Shown here one piece after another: positions 1 through 10,750 of a DNA stretch of 64,000 nt. A model generated the notes under the pieces. That model did not search any database and had not been told where the DNA came from. It saw only the letters and a program-made list of their open reading frames with translations. Each line of letters starts with the position of its first letter. Position 1 is the first letter of the stretch. Position numbers and translations under genes: made by a program. The DNA lies in NCBI RefSeq assembly GCF_001514195.1, contig NZ_KQ948735.1, forward strand, positions 857,413 to 921,412, read 5' to 3'. The DNA is from Streptomyces griseorubiginosus (GTDB lineage Bacteria > Actinomycetota > Actinomycetes > Streptomycetales > Streptomycetaceae).

Positions 1-2250
<2,250 letters not shown>

Positions 2251-2266
2251 CTGAACGCATTACCTT

Positions 2267-2301
2267 GGTGGAGCGGACCCAGAACCCCGGTCCGCTCCAC
2301 C
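2267..2301 (+). terminator. Hairpin after the pullulanase gene
   Basis: A perfect 13-bp inverted repeat (GGTGGAGCGGACC at 2267-2279, its complement at 2289-2301) with a 9-nt loop starts 16 bases after the pullulanase stop. There is no U-run, which is common for terminators in this genus. It ends only 23 bases before the next start codon, so it could also lie in that gene's leader. Confidence 0.75.
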
Positions 2302-2324
2302 GGTGTTGCCCGAGGGGGTGACAG

Positions 2325-3944
2325 ATGGACGTCAAAGGCAAGCTGACGGGCACGACCGTGCTGGTCGTGGACGACGTGGAGGCCAGCCGGTACGCCATGG
2401 GCACCGTGCTGAGCCGCGCGGGGCACCGGGTGGTCCCGGTCGCCTCCGGCAGGGAGGCCCTCGCCGAACTCGACACCCGGCTGCGCAAGGGCACCCTCCC
2501 GGACGTGGCCCTCGTGGACGTGGGGCTGCCCGACATGAGCGGCTTCGACCTGTGCCGCCTGTTCAAGGAGCGCCCGCACACGGCCGGGATGCCCGTCGTG
2601 CACTTCTCGGCCTCCGCCGTGCCGCCCGCCGTGCACTGCGCGGGCATGGACATGGGCGTCGAGGCCTATCTGAAGGTGCCCGCCGAACCCCTGGAGATCG
2701 AGGCCGTGGTCCGGGCCGCCGTACGCAACGCGCAACTGCGGGCCGGCGACCAGGCACTGGTACGACGGCTCACCCTGCTGTCCGAGACCATCGTGACCAT
2801 CCAGTCCGCCCGCACCCTCCAGGAGCTCTCCGACGCGGCCGCCGAGGGCGTCTCGCGGCTCACCGGCACCCCCGCCGCCGTCTTCGTCCTCGACCAGGAC
2901 GACCAGCTCTACCGCGGCCTGTCCCGCGACCGCATCCCCGTCTCCCTGCCGGACGTCGAGGCCGACCGGACCGTCGCCGGGCTGCTGCGCCGGCTCACCC
3001 GCGGCCAGGCCGGAGTGCAGCTGACCACCGTGCCCGCGCCGCTGTGGCCCGCCGGGTACTTCCGGCCCGGTGTCGAGCACGACGCCCGGCTCGCCCTCGT
3101 CGTCACCCAGGACGGCCACGCCCCGGTGTGCCTGGCCGCGCCCGCCCGCGGCATGCGCAGGGTGGGCCTGGAGGGCGAGACCCTGCTGGCCCAGCTCGCC
3201 CAGGCCACCGCGCTCGCCGCCGAGCCGCTGCTCATGTACAAGGTCGAGCGGCATGTCGCCCTCACCCTCCAGCACAGCTTCCTGCCCCAGCCGCACCGGC
3301 TGCCCGACCTGCCGGGCCTCGACATCGTGGTCCGCTACGTCCCCGCCTCCCGGCAGACCGAGATCGGCGGCGACTTCTACGCGGCGCTCCGCGTGGACGA
3401 GGGCATCCTCACCGCGGTCGGCGACGTCGTCGGGCACTCCCTGGACGCGGCGACCGTCATGGTCGAGCTGCGGCACGCACTGCGGGCCTACGCGGTCGAC
3501 GAGAGCGACCCGGCCGTCCTCGCCGAGCGCCTGGACCGCACGCTCCAGCGCTACCACCCCGACACCACGGCGACCGTCTGCCTGGCCCTGGTCGACCCGG
3601 GCACCGGGCGCACCCGGATCGCCAACGCCGGGCACATCCCGCCCCTGATCGTCCGCGACACCGGCACCGCCGACTACGTCAAGGCGTCCGGCCCGCTGCT
3701 CGGCGTCGGCCTGGTCCATCCGCCGGCCACCGAACTCTTCCTCGAACCCACCGACCGGCTCCTCATGGTCACCGACGGCCTCATCGAGACCCGGGGCACC
3801 GACCTCACGACCTCGATGGAACACCTGCGCGCGGCCGCCTCCGGTGCGCTGCCCGGCCTGAACGCCCTGTGCGACACCCTGCTGGACACCTTCGGTCACG
3901 ACCGGGAGGACGACATCGCGATGCTGGCGCTGCGGCTAGGGTGA
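2325..3944 (+). CDS. Receiver domain-PP2C serine phosphatase (RsbU/SpoIIE type)
   Basis: Predicted cytoplasmic signalling phosphatase that would dephosphorylate an anti-sigma-factor antagonist in a partner-switching pathway. Residues 1-130 form a CheY-like receiver: acidic pair D16-D17, phosphoacceptor D65 in LVDVGLP, and a conserved Lys in AYLKVP. Residues about 150-300 look like a GAF-type sensor. The C-terminal PP2C domain starts near residue 330 and shows EIGGDFY, VGDVVGHS, VTDGLIE and a final DREDDIA with metal-binding acids. The ATG has a GAGGG site 8 bases upstream. No anti-sigma factor, antagonist or sensor kinase lies beside it, so the phosphodonor and target are unknown. Confidence 0.88.
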   Translation: MDVKGKLTGTTVLVVDDVEASRYAMGTVLSRAGHRVVPVASGREALAELDTRLRKGTLPDVALVDVGLPDMSGFDLCRLFKERPHTAGMPVVHFSASAVPPAVHCAGMDMGVEAYLKVPAEPLEIEAVVRAAVRNAQLRAGDQALVRRLTLLSETIVTIQSARTLQELSDAAAEGVSRLTGTPAAVFVLDQDDQLYRGLSRDRIPVSLPDVEADRTVAGLLRRLTRGQAGVQLTTVPAPLWPAGYFRPGVEHDARLALVVTQDGHAPVCLAAPARGMRRVGLEGETLLAQLAQATALAAEPLLMYKVERHVALTLQHSFLPQPHRLPDLPGLDIVVRYVPASRQTEIGGDFYAALRVDEGILTAVGDVVGHSLDAATVMVELRHALRAYAVDESDPAVLAERLDRTLQRYHPDTTATVCLALVDPGTGRTRIANAGHIPPLIVRDTGTADYVKASGPLLGVGLVHPPATELFLEPTDRLLMVTDGLIETRGTDLTTSMEHLRAAASGALPGLNALCDTLLDTFGHDREDDIAMLALRLG

Positions 3945-3974
3945 CTTTTCCGTCGCCTTGGAACAGGAGTGCCC

Positions 3975-4328
3975 ATGCCGCAGATCACCATCGAACGCTC
4001 CCCGTATCTCGACCACGTCGACTGGGAGGAAGTAGCCCTGGCGCTGCACCCGGTCGTCGTCCAGACGGCGGCGGCGAAGCTCGAGGCGTGCAAGACCCGG
4101 GTGCTGCGCAGCGAGGACGAGGCGGTCGGCGGCGAGAAGGACAACCAGGCGATCGTGAACGTGACGCTGGCGCTGCTCGCCGGACGGTCCGAGGAGACCA
4201 AGGCGAAGCTCACCGAGGCCGTGCTGGAGGTGCTGCGCAAGCACGTCGGACCCGCGGACGGCCTCACCGTGCACCTATCCGCCGAAGTGCGCGACCTGGA
4301 CGCCTCCTACGCCAAGGCCGTCCTCTAG
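3975..4328 (+). CDS. 5-carboxymethyl-2-hydroxymuconate isomerase-like protein (tautomerase superfamily)
   Basis: Small 117-aa protein of the CHMI-type tautomerase family. It begins Met-Pro, so removal of Met would expose the catalytic N-terminal Pro. LEACKTRVLR and LLAGRSEETK match conserved family blocks. A GTG six bases upstream (3969) is in frame, but the GGAG at 3966-3969 sits correctly for the ATG and only the ATG start exposes Pro-1. No other homoprotocatechuate pathway genes are nearby, so the physiological substrate is open. Its TAG stop shares three bases with the TAG stop of the converging TetR gene. Confidence 0.75.
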   Translation: MPQITIERSPYLDHVDWEEVALALHPVVVQTAAAKLEACKTRVLRSEDEAVGGEKDNQAIVNVTLALLAGRSEETKAKLTEAVLEVLRKHVGPADGLTVHLSAEVRDLDASYAKAVL

Positions 4329-5014
4329 GAGGCCAGCGAGATCAGCCGTGCGGCGAGGTCGGTGAACGGGCCGTCGTGCGGCTCGTCCTTGAGCATGTGC
4401 CGCAGCAGCGCCGTCATCTCCTCGTCGTAGGCCGCGCCCACCGCGGCCAGCGCGGCGAAGTCGTGGACGAGCTGCGACTCCAGCTCGGCGCGGGGGATGC
4501 GCCGGCCGTCGAGCCAGATCAGGGCCGTCGACTCGGCCAGCGAGATCCAGGAGCGGATGAGCAGTTCGAGGCGTGCGGGCGGGTCCGTCACCCGCAGATG
4601 GGACAGGATCTGCTGGTAGGCGACCTGTCGTACGGAGTCGATGAGCGCGTTGGTCGCCGAGGAGCCCACGGCGGGGCCGCCGCGCATCAACGCCGAGAAG
4701 CCGGGCCCGTGTTCGTCCACGAAGTCGAAGAAGCGGCGCATCACCCGCAGCAGCCGGCCGCCCAGCGAGCCCTCGTGCGGCTCCTCGAAACGGCTCGCCA
4801 GGTCCTCCGCCGCACGCTTCAACGCGGCTTCGTACAGGCTGAGTTTGCCCGGGAAGTAGTGGTAGACCAGCGGCCGGGAGATGCCGGCCGCCGACGCGAT
4901 CTCGTCGATCGAGACCTCGTCGGGCGAGCGACGGGCGAACAGTTCGAGGGCGACGCCGATCAACTGCTCACGCCGTTCCTCGACTCCCATTCTTCGACGC
5001 ACCCCGGTAGTCAT
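4325..5014 (-). CDS. TetR-family transcriptional regulator
   Basis: A 229-aa DNA-binding protein. Residues about 12-60 form the TetR helix-turn-helix (RREQLIGVALELF, then SIDEIASAAGISRPLVYHYF). The C-terminal ligand domain is helical and not diagnostic. It converges on the tautomerase gene with overlapping stop codons, and no divergently transcribed partner is visible upstream, so its target cannot be named. Short palindromes such as ACCGGT near 5050 lie just upstream and could be part of an operator, but they are too short to claim. Confidence 0.9.
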   Translation of the reverse strand: MTTGVRRRMGVEERREQLIGVALELFARRSPDEVSIDEIASAAGISRPLVYHYFPGKLSLYEAALKRAAEDLASRFEEPHEGSLGGRLLRVMRRFFDFVDEHGPGFSALMRGGPAVGSSATNALIDSVRQVAYQQILSHLRVTDPPARLELLIRSWISLAESTALIWLDGRRIPRAELESQLVHDFAALAAVGAAYDEEMTALLRHMLKDEPHDGPFTDLAARLISLAS

Positions 5015-5176
5015 ACGAACACCTTACCGATCGGATCCGGCCCGGAACGGACCGGTCCGGCCACTGGTGTTCACAGGGTCGACACGAGTCGCGCACTTGA
5101 GGCCCATGACGGACCGGTTCGCCGCACTCCTCAACGCCCGCCCGCCGCAGCGGAGTTCGCGCATGCCGGCGGTCCG

Positions 5177-7102
5177 CTAGCGGAGCCCGTTGACCGCACG
5201 CCCGTCCACCAGCGTTCCCTTCAGCCCGGCCTGCGCCCCCTGCTCCGCCTTCACGGCCAGCAGGTTGCCCTGGGCGGACCCCTTCACCCCGCCCGTCGCC
5301 GTGATCGACGCCGTGCCCCGGCTGCCCGCCGCCAGCAGGTACCAGGACCCGCCGCCGGACTTCCACAGCACGCCGGCCAGCACCTGCGGATCCTTCGCCC
5401 CGCACGCCGGGACGTTCTCGCCCTTCGCCGCCACCGCCCCGTACGTCCCGCCCGGCGTGCGGAACTGGGCCAGCACCCGCTCCCCGCCGCCCTGCCAGGT
5501 CTCCGCCCGGGTGCACACCCAGTCCGCCCTGCCGCTCGCGTCGGGCAGCGGCTGCGTCGCGTAGGCCCAGGCGTTCACGCTCCGCACACCGGAGGACCGC
5601 ATCGCACCCAGCGAGCAGGCGTACGGCGCCCACGCGCGCAGTCCCTGCGCCCCGGCCGCGTCCTTGACGGACCCCGGGCGGCCGGTGGTGAGGCGGGCCG
5701 GGACCAGTTCGCCGAGGTCGGTCAGCAGCCGGGTGCCGGAGGCGTCCGTCAGCTGGAGCACGTTCCAGGAGGTGCAGGCACCGCTCTGGACGGGGCCGGC
5801 CATCGGGGCGGTGGTGCCGTCGGTGAGCGGCAGGGCCATCGCGCCGGAGCCGGGCTTGAGCAGGTCCCGCTCGGCCGCCTTCGTCACCCAAGGGGCCGTC
5901 AGATAACGGATGTTGCCGTCGGCGCGGCCCAGCACCACCGCGCTCGCCTGGGCCTGGTCGGCGCCGTCGACCCGGGCGAAGTCGAGGGCGGCCCCCTTGG
6001 TGCTGTCGCGCGGTTCGGCGTAGCGGACGATGCGCAGACCGTCGTAGAGGATGACCACGCGCGCGTTGTCCACGGTCCCGGCGTACAGGAGCTGTGGCGG
6101 TCCGGAGGGGCCGCCGGACGGGGTGCCGGGGGTCGCGGAGACCTGGACGGTCCCGCCGGGGCGGGCCCAGACGGCGAGGGCGCGACGCAGCAGGGCGCTG
6201 TCGCCGGTGAGGTCGCCGCGCGCGGGCCACACCGAGAAGTCGGTGCGGGCGGAGGACTCCCACGCGGCGGCCGGGACCTTGACCAGCAGGGCCGGGTCCA
6301 GGGCGGCCTGGGCGGCGGGGTTCTGTGCGTAGGCGGGTGCGGCGGCGCCGTCGGGGCCCCAGCCGTCACCGGGCATGCCGAGCAGCGCCCCGCACACGGC
6401 GACGGCCGCGGCGGCGGCCAGCGCGGCCTTGGTGTGCTGCCGGCGCCGCATCAGGTCGGTGGGGCGGACCTGGAGCGAACAGGCGTCGAACTCGGGGGAG
6501 TCGAGGAGGGCGTACTGCGCGCTCTCGGAGTCGGCCTCCTTCAGCGCCGCGTCCACGTCGGCCACGCCCGCGGCCGTGAGCACCTTGCGTACGTCGCCGT
6601 CGGGGAGCTTCTCCAGGCCGCGCAGGACACAGGCGGCGCGGGCCGGTCCGGTCAGGGCCGACAGGCGCTGGTCCAGGGCGAGTTCGTCCGCGCCGCCCGA
6701 GCGCGGGAAGAGCTTGAGGCCCCACACCTGGGGGAGCAGCGGCGGGAGCTGGGCGCGCTTGGGCCACGCCAGGCGCTTGAGCGGACGGCCCGCCTCCAGT
6801 GCCGCCCGTACCACCTGGAGCCGGACGAAGGCGTAGCCCGGGTCGCCCTCGCGGCCGGCCGACTGGGCCGGGATGACGGAGGCCGAGGCCTTGCCCCGCG
6901 GCAGGGCACGCTGGACGAGGGCGTGCGCGGTCAGGACCCGCCTGCTGCGGCCCAGGCCGGGCGGCAGCACCAGATAGGCGAGCCGGACCAGCCGGGGATA
7001 GTGCTCGACGAGCGCGGCCTCGGCCTGTTCCACGTCGACGACGGGGTCGGAGGCGGAGCCTGCGGCGGGTGCGGGGCGCGGGGCGACATCCTGTGACTGC
7101 AC
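5177..7102 (-). CDS. Membrane-anchored protein with sigma-factor-like N terminus; function unknown
   Basis: 641 aa, GTG start, not assigned to a named family. Residues 1-220 are cytoplasmic and helical; about 145-200 (LTGPARAACVLRGLEKLPDGDVRKVL and onward) have the spacing of a sigma-70 region 4 helix-turn-helix. One membrane segment follows near 222-245 (LAAAAAVAVCGALLG). The remaining roughly 390 residues would be outside the cell and contain several Cys that could pair. The layout resembles proteins that fuse a sigma-like domain to an extracytoplasmic sensor. The upstream TPR gene ends 49 bases before it on the same strand, suggesting one transcript. No good ribosome binding site precedes the GTG. 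Confidence 0.75.
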   Translation of the reverse strand: MQSQDVAPRPAPAAGSASDPVVDVEQAEAALVEHYPRLVRLAYLVLPPGLGRSRRVLTAHALVQRALPRGKASASVIPAQSAGREGDPGYAFVRLQVVRAALEAGRPLKRLAWPKRAQLPPLLPQVWGLKLFPRSGGADELALDQRLSALTGPARAACVLRGLEKLPDGDVRKVLTAAGVADVDAALKEADSESAQYALLDSPEFDACSLQVRPTDLMRRRQHTKAALAAAAAVAVCGALLGMPGDGWGPDGAAAPAYAQNPAAQAALDPALLVKVPAAAWESSARTDFSVWPARGDLTGDSALLRRALAVWARPGGTVQVSATPGTPSGGPSGPPQLLYAGTVDNARVVILYDGLRIVRYAEPRDSTKGAALDFARVDGADQAQASAVVLGRADGNIRYLTAPWVTKAAERDLLKPGSGAMALPLTDGTTAPMAGPVQSGACTSWNVLQLTDASGTRLLTDLGELVPARLTTGRPGSVKDAAGAQGLRAWAPYACSLGAMRSSGVRSVNAWAYATQPLPDASGRADWVCTRAETWQGGGERVLAQFRTPGGTYGAVAAKGENVPACGAKDPQVLAGVLWKSGGGSWYLLAAGSRGTASITATGGVKGSAQGNLLAVKAEQGAQAGLKGTLVDGRAVNGLR

Positions 7103-7151
7103 GTTCAGCAGAACGAGCGAATCGTGGGTTGGTCACCGCCACCCGGGCGAA

Positions 7152-7670
7152 TCAGCCCTCCGGGTCGACCAGCGCGCGGGCGTAGTTGGCCATCGACCGC
7201 TGGTAGCGCGGCAGATGCGGGGCGAGCGCGCCCAGGACGAGGGACAGGCCCTCGCGGTCCCGGCCGAGGCTGGACAGGCACAGCGCGAGCGTGGCGCGTA
7301 CCGCGTCGTCCAACTCGTCCGACGGGCCGTCCAGTTCGGGGGTGAGCAGCTTGACGCCCTCCTCCGCCTGCCCGATGTTCCGCAGGGAGCTCGACAGTTG
7401 GATCTTTGCACGCCGCCCCTTGTATCCGGACAGCCCGCCCGCGAGAGCCTCCCGGTACAGCGGGGCCGCCTTGTCGGAGTGCCCCGTCGAGTCCCACGCG
7501 CAGGCCCGCTCGAACGCGCCGAGCGGACTGCCGTCGGGCAGTTCGGCCACGAGGGCGTCGATCACGGCCCGGAACTCGGCCGCCCGCTCCTCCGGATACT
7601 CGTCGAAACTCGCCCAGGCGGCGTCGACCCGCTTTTCCCAGTCCTCGTTCACCGGCACACTTTCGCACAT
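7152..7670 (-). CDS. Tetratricopeptide-repeat protein
   Basis: About 172 aa of helical repeats: the segments around GAFERACAWDSTGHSDKAAPL, IQLSSSLRNIGQAEEG and ALCLSSLGRDREG have TPR spacing of small residues, consistent with a protein-interaction scaffold. Soluble, no signal peptide. The start is uncertain: the ATG at 7670 and the GTGs at 7658 and 7652 are all in frame and none has a clear ribosome binding site. It is read in the same direction as the sigma-like membrane protein downstream, 49 bases away, so the two may act together. Confidence 0.8.
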   Translation of the reverse strand: MCESVPVNEDWEKRVDAAWASFDEYPEERAAEFRAVIDALVAELPDGSPLGAFERACAWDSTGHSDKAAPLYREALAGGLSGYKGRRAKIQLSSSLRNIGQAEEGVKLLTPELDGPSDELDDAVRATLALCLSSLGRDREGLSLVLGALAPHLPRYQRSMANYARALVDPEG

Positions 7671-7781
7671 CCGTATCAACCGTGACACCGGGATTTGAGC
7701 GTCCCGCGCCCCGCAGCCGTATGGGGAAGGACGGACCCCCGCCGGGGCCCGTCCGACGTGACCCCGTGACCGGAGGAACAC

Positions 7782-8225
7782 ATGAGGTTGACCCGACCGA
7801 TGCTCGCGCTGACCGGCGCGGCCGCGGCGCTGGCGCTGGCGGGCTGCGGATCCGGCGGTGACGCGAAGGCCGCAGCCGCGGTGCCGCCGGCGGCGACCGG
7901 CAGCCTGGAGCACCTCGCCGCCGAGGTGAAGTGCACGCCCAACATCCAGATCGACGCCGACGAACTGCGCCAGGCCGTCTGCAAGAAGTCCAAGGACGCC
8001 GACGGCAAGTTCATCCTCGCCACCTTCGCCACCGACCGCGGCCAGCGCGAGTGGATCAACGGCGCCAAGGACTACGGCGGTCACTTCCTGGTCGGCCGCA
8101 AGTGGGTCGCCGTCGGCGACACCACCAAGACGGTCACCGTGCTGCGCAAGACGCTCGGCGGGGACATCGAGGAGGGCGTGGACCACTCGAAGATGGGCGG
8201 CGGCGCCTCGCACTCGGCGCACTGA
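7782..8225 (+). CDS. Putative small lipoprotein
   Basis: 147 aa. The N terminus is a lipoprotein signal with lipobox LAGC (Cys near residue 22), so it should be anchored on the outer face of the membrane. The mature part has two further Cys (in VKCTP and AVCKK) that may form a disulfide, and a His-rich C terminus. No enzymatic motif is recognised. The ATG has GGAGG 6 bases upstream. It converges on the DUF1996 gene and shares a strong bidirectional hairpin with it. Confidence 0.82.
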   Translation: MRLTRPMLALTGAAAALALAGCGSGGDAKAAAAVPPAATGSLEHLAAEVKCTPNIQIDADELRQAVCKKSKDADGKFILATFATDRGQREWINGAKDYGGHFLVGRKWVAVGDTTKTVTVLRKTLGGDIEEGVDHSKMGGGASHSAH

Positions 8226-8271
8226 ACCGCTCCGCCCGCTGAACCACTCGGCCCACCGGGACCACGCACAC

Positions 8272-8312
8272 GAGAAAGCCGGCGGTGAGGGATCCTCACC
8301 GCCGGCTTTCTC
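8272..8312. terminator. Bidirectional terminator, perfect 19-bp stem
   Basis: Perfect 19-bp inverted repeat (8272-8290 and 8294-8312) with a 3-base centre, flanked by GA/TC-rich ends that give A-tract/U-tract character on both strands. It lies between two convergent genes and should stop transcription from both sides. Confidence 0.92.
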
Positions 8313-8326
8313 ATTCAGTCACGCTG

Positions 8327-9913
8327 TCACTGGCACCGCTTGCCGGTGTTGATGCAGTTGACCATCTTGTTCATCAGGTTCGTGGAGAAGAAGTTGATGA
8401 AGTCGTTGTGGTCGGTGATCGGCTTGTGCAGGTTCTCCGGGAAGGTGTCCACCGCGTAGGGGTTGATCACCTTGCCGTTCTGGAGCTTCGGGGCCGGGAC
8501 GTTGTAGACGAGCCGGACCTGGAGCTGCGGGATCGCCTTGAAGCCGTTGGCGCAGGAGCCGTCGCCCTGGACGAACGCCACGTGCGTACGGTGGTTGGCG
8601 CTGTCGATGTTCTTGCCGTCCCAGCAGCTCTGGAAGTTGGTCGTGCGCACCACCTGGCTGCCCTGCGGGCAGATCGGGTACTTGTCGTGCAGCTGGACCT
8701 TGTTCTCGAAGCCGGTGCAGGACCAGTTCACGTTGGCGTTGGCGTTGCCGTTGACGAAGGCCTTGGCGTCACCGGTGATGATGCGCAGCGCGGTCGGCAT
8801 GGCGACGACGTTGCCCCGCTTGTTGCCGACGAACTTGATCTGCGCCTGGGAGGCCTGAAGGATCTTGCCGACGTTGCCTTCCTTGCCGCCACCGTCCTTG
8901 TTCTGGTCGAAGTCCTGCGTGCCGTTCTGCAGACGCAGCACCGGCCAGAAGTACGAGGACTTGTCGCCCTGGTTCTGGCAGGTGCTCTGCGCGGCCGCCA
9001 GCTCCTGGTCGCTCGCGAAGGCGTCGTTGGACTGGTTGCCGACGTAGTCGTGCAGGTGGTGGGCGCCGTTGGCGACACCGGGGGCCACGATCACGTTGTC
9101 CGTGTTGTGGTTCTTGTTCCCGTTGGTGCCGCACTTGGTGATGAACACACCCCGCGAGCCCGAGTTGCCGTTGGCCGGCAGACCGTTCTGGCCGACGCCG
9201 AGCTGGGCGTTGCCCTGGACCTTGGTGATGTCCACGAAGTCCGACGCCACCGGGCCGTTGCCGCCCTGTCCGCCGTTGCCCTGCTGCTGGCCGCCGTTCT
9301 GCTGACCGCCGTTCTGCTGGCCACCGTTGTTCTGCTGGCCACCGTTCTGCTGCTGACCGCCATTCTGCTGCTGGCCGCCGTTGTTCTGCTGGCCGCCGTT
9401 CTGCTGCTGGCCACCACCGGCGTTGGTCTGCGGGGCCGCGTTCTGCGTGGTGCAGGCCGACAGCTGGCTGAGCGAGTTGTCGAACTGTCCCCCGACCCGC
9501 TGGATGTCGATGCGGATCCGGTCGATCGTCGCCGCCCGCTTCTCCTTCAGGGGGCCGACGATGGCGTTCTGGACGAAGCTCGCGTCCTGGGCCTGGGCCT
9601 GGCGCGTCGAAGCGAGCCTGGCGTAGGCCTCGGTGATCTGCTTGTCGAGGTTCGCCAGCTCCGCGGCGACGCCGTTGCGTGCCTGCTGCGGCACGTTCGT
9701 CAGCTTCTGACCGACGTCCGGGCACGAGATGGTCGCCACCTGCGCGGCGGCGGCCTTGGTCTGGTTCTGCTGCCAGCCGTTGTTGTTCGACTCGTGCGCG
9801 GATGCGTAGAAGTTCGCCCAGATCAGCCCGCCCCCACCGAGCGCTAGGGCCGCCGACGCGGCTATGGCCTTGGTGGCCATCGACGAGCGGCGTTTACGTG
9901 TATTGCGTCCCAT
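8327..9913 (-). CDS. Secreted DUF1996-domain protein with Gln/Asn/Gly-rich linker
   Basis: 528 aa, exported. After an N-terminal signal segment there is a helical domain bracketed by two Cys (about residues 55-160). A low-complexity linker of [11 protein letters not shown] repeats follows (bases about 9279-9420). The C-terminal part carries the DUF1996 features: [29 protein letters not shown]-like [22 protein letters not shown] and a closing Cys pair. DUF1996 proteins are extracellular and of uncertain function. The chosen ATG (9913) has GAGGAG 5 bases upstream; the frame is open further upstream but has no better start. The helical domain resembles the one in the protein at 17823-18488. Confidence 0.88.
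   Translation of the reverse strand: MGRNTRKRRSSMATKAIAASAALALGGGGLIWANFYASAHESNNNGWQQNQTKAAAAQVATISCPDVGQKLTNVPQQARNGVAAELANLDKQITEAYARLASTRQAQAQDASFVQNAIVGPLKEKRAATIDRIRIDIQRVGGQFDNSLSQLSACTTQNAAPQTNAGGGQQQNGGQQNNGGQQQNGGQQQNGGQQNNGGQQNGGQQNGGQQQGNGGQGGNGPVASDFVDITKVQGNAQLGVGQNGLPANGNSGSRGVFITKCGTNGNKNHNTDNVIVAPGVANGAHHLHDYVGNQSNDAFASDQELAAAQSTCQNQGDKSSYFWPVLRLQNGTQDFDQNKDGGGKEGNVGKILQASQAQIKFVGNKRGNVVAMPTALRIITGDAKAFVNGNANANVNWSCTGFENKVQLHDKYPICPQGSQVVRTTNFQSCWDGKNIDSANHRTHVAFVQGDGSCANGFKAIPQLQVRLVYNVPAPKLQNGKVINPYAVDTFPENLHKPITDHNDFINFFSTNLMNKMVNCINTGKRCQ
9279..9420 (-). repeat. GGQQ(Q)N-coding low-complexity repeat
   Basis: About 140 bases of imperfect 12-15-base units (CTGCTGGCCGCCGTT and variants) in frame inside the DUF1996 gene. 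They encode Gly-Gly-Gln-Gln-Asn repeats that probably form a flexible linker between the helical domain and the DUF1996 domain. Copy number is likely to vary between strains. Confidence 0.85.
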
Positions 9914-10058
9914 GGAACTCCTCTGACTTCCTTTTTCGGGGCTATCGAGGCGCCCGACAGGAGTGAAGCGGCGCCATCCCATACGCACGCCGTCCCAGGG
10001 GTGTTCACCCGCCTCACAAACAAATCAGAGGTTTACCTGGTCTTGGTACATCAACAGC

Positions 10059-10103
10059 CCGGTGAGCAGCAGGAGTTACAGAAAATAAGGAGCTGCTCAC
10101 CGG
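10059..10103 (-). terminator. Hairpin overlapping the response-regulator stop codon
   Basis: A perfect 12-bp inverted repeat (CCGGTGAGCAGC at 10059-10070, complement at 10092-10103) with a 21-nt loop. The stop codon of the response regulator (10097-10099) is inside the first arm as transcribed. It is likely the operon terminator. Confidence 0.65.
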
Positions 10104-10750
10104 CCCCGGTCGAGGAACGCGAGCACCGCGAGCACGCGGCGATTGTCATCGTCCGACACCTCAAGGCCCAGTTTGGTGAAGATGTTGGCGGTGTGCTTGG
10201 CGATCGCCCGTTCCGTCACCACGAGCCTGCCGGCGATCGCCGCGTTGGTCCGCCCCTGCGCCATGAGGTCCAGCACCTCCCGCTCCCGGGGCGTGAGCCG
10301 GGCCAACGGCTCGTCGTGCGCCGCCCGCCGGGTCAGCAACTGCTGGATCACCTGCGGGTCCATCGCGGTACCGCCCGCCGCCACCCGCCGTACCGCGTCC
10401 ACGAACTGCTCGGCGTCGAACACCCGGTCCTTGAGCAGGTACCCCACCCCGCCGCTGCCGTCGGCCAGCAGCTCGCGCGCGTACAACTGCTCCACGTGCT
10501 GCGAGAGCACCAGCACCGGCAGCCCGGGTCTGGCCCGCCGGGCGTCGAGCGCGCACTGGAGCCCCTCGTCGGTGTGCGTCGGCGGCAGACGTACGTCGAC
10601 CACCGCGACGTCCGGCTCCAGTTCGGCCAGCGCCCGGGCCAGCTCGGGCCCGGACTCGACGGCCGCGGCGATCTCGAAGTCATGTGCTTGAAGGAGCCGC
10701 ACCAGTCCGTCCCGCAGCAGGAAGAGGTCTTCGGCTAGGACAACGCGCAA
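10097..10750 (-). CDS. NarL/LuxR-family response regulator
   Basis: 217 aa. N-terminal receiver with acidic E7-D8, phosphoacceptor D52 in VVDVRLPP, and the conserved Lys in YLLKD. The C-terminal LuxR helix-turn-helix shows LTPREREVL, a turn at TNAAIAGRL and the recognition helix near AIAKHTANIFTKLGL. The start is a TTG at 10750 with GGAG 6 bases upstream; it lies inside the 3' end of the histidine kinase gene (16-base overlap), so the pair is translationally coupled. The genes controlled are not visible here. Confidence 0.92.
   Translation of the reverse strand: MRVVLAEDLFLLRDGLVRLLQAHDFEIAAAVESGPELARALAELEPDVAVVDVRLPPTHTDEGLQCALDARRARPGLPVLVLSQHVEQLYARELLADGSGGVGYLLKDRVFDAEQFVDAVRRVAAGGTAMDPQVIQQLLTRRAAHDEPLARLTPREREVLDLMAQGRTNAAIAGRLVVTERAIAKHTANIFTKLGLEVSDDDNRRVLAVLAFLDRGR

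Noticed and set aside
9279..9420. Regular short repeats that could suggest a CRISPR array
   Set aside because: Units are 12-15 bases, contiguous and in frame, encoding a Gln-rich linker; no spacers and no cas genes.
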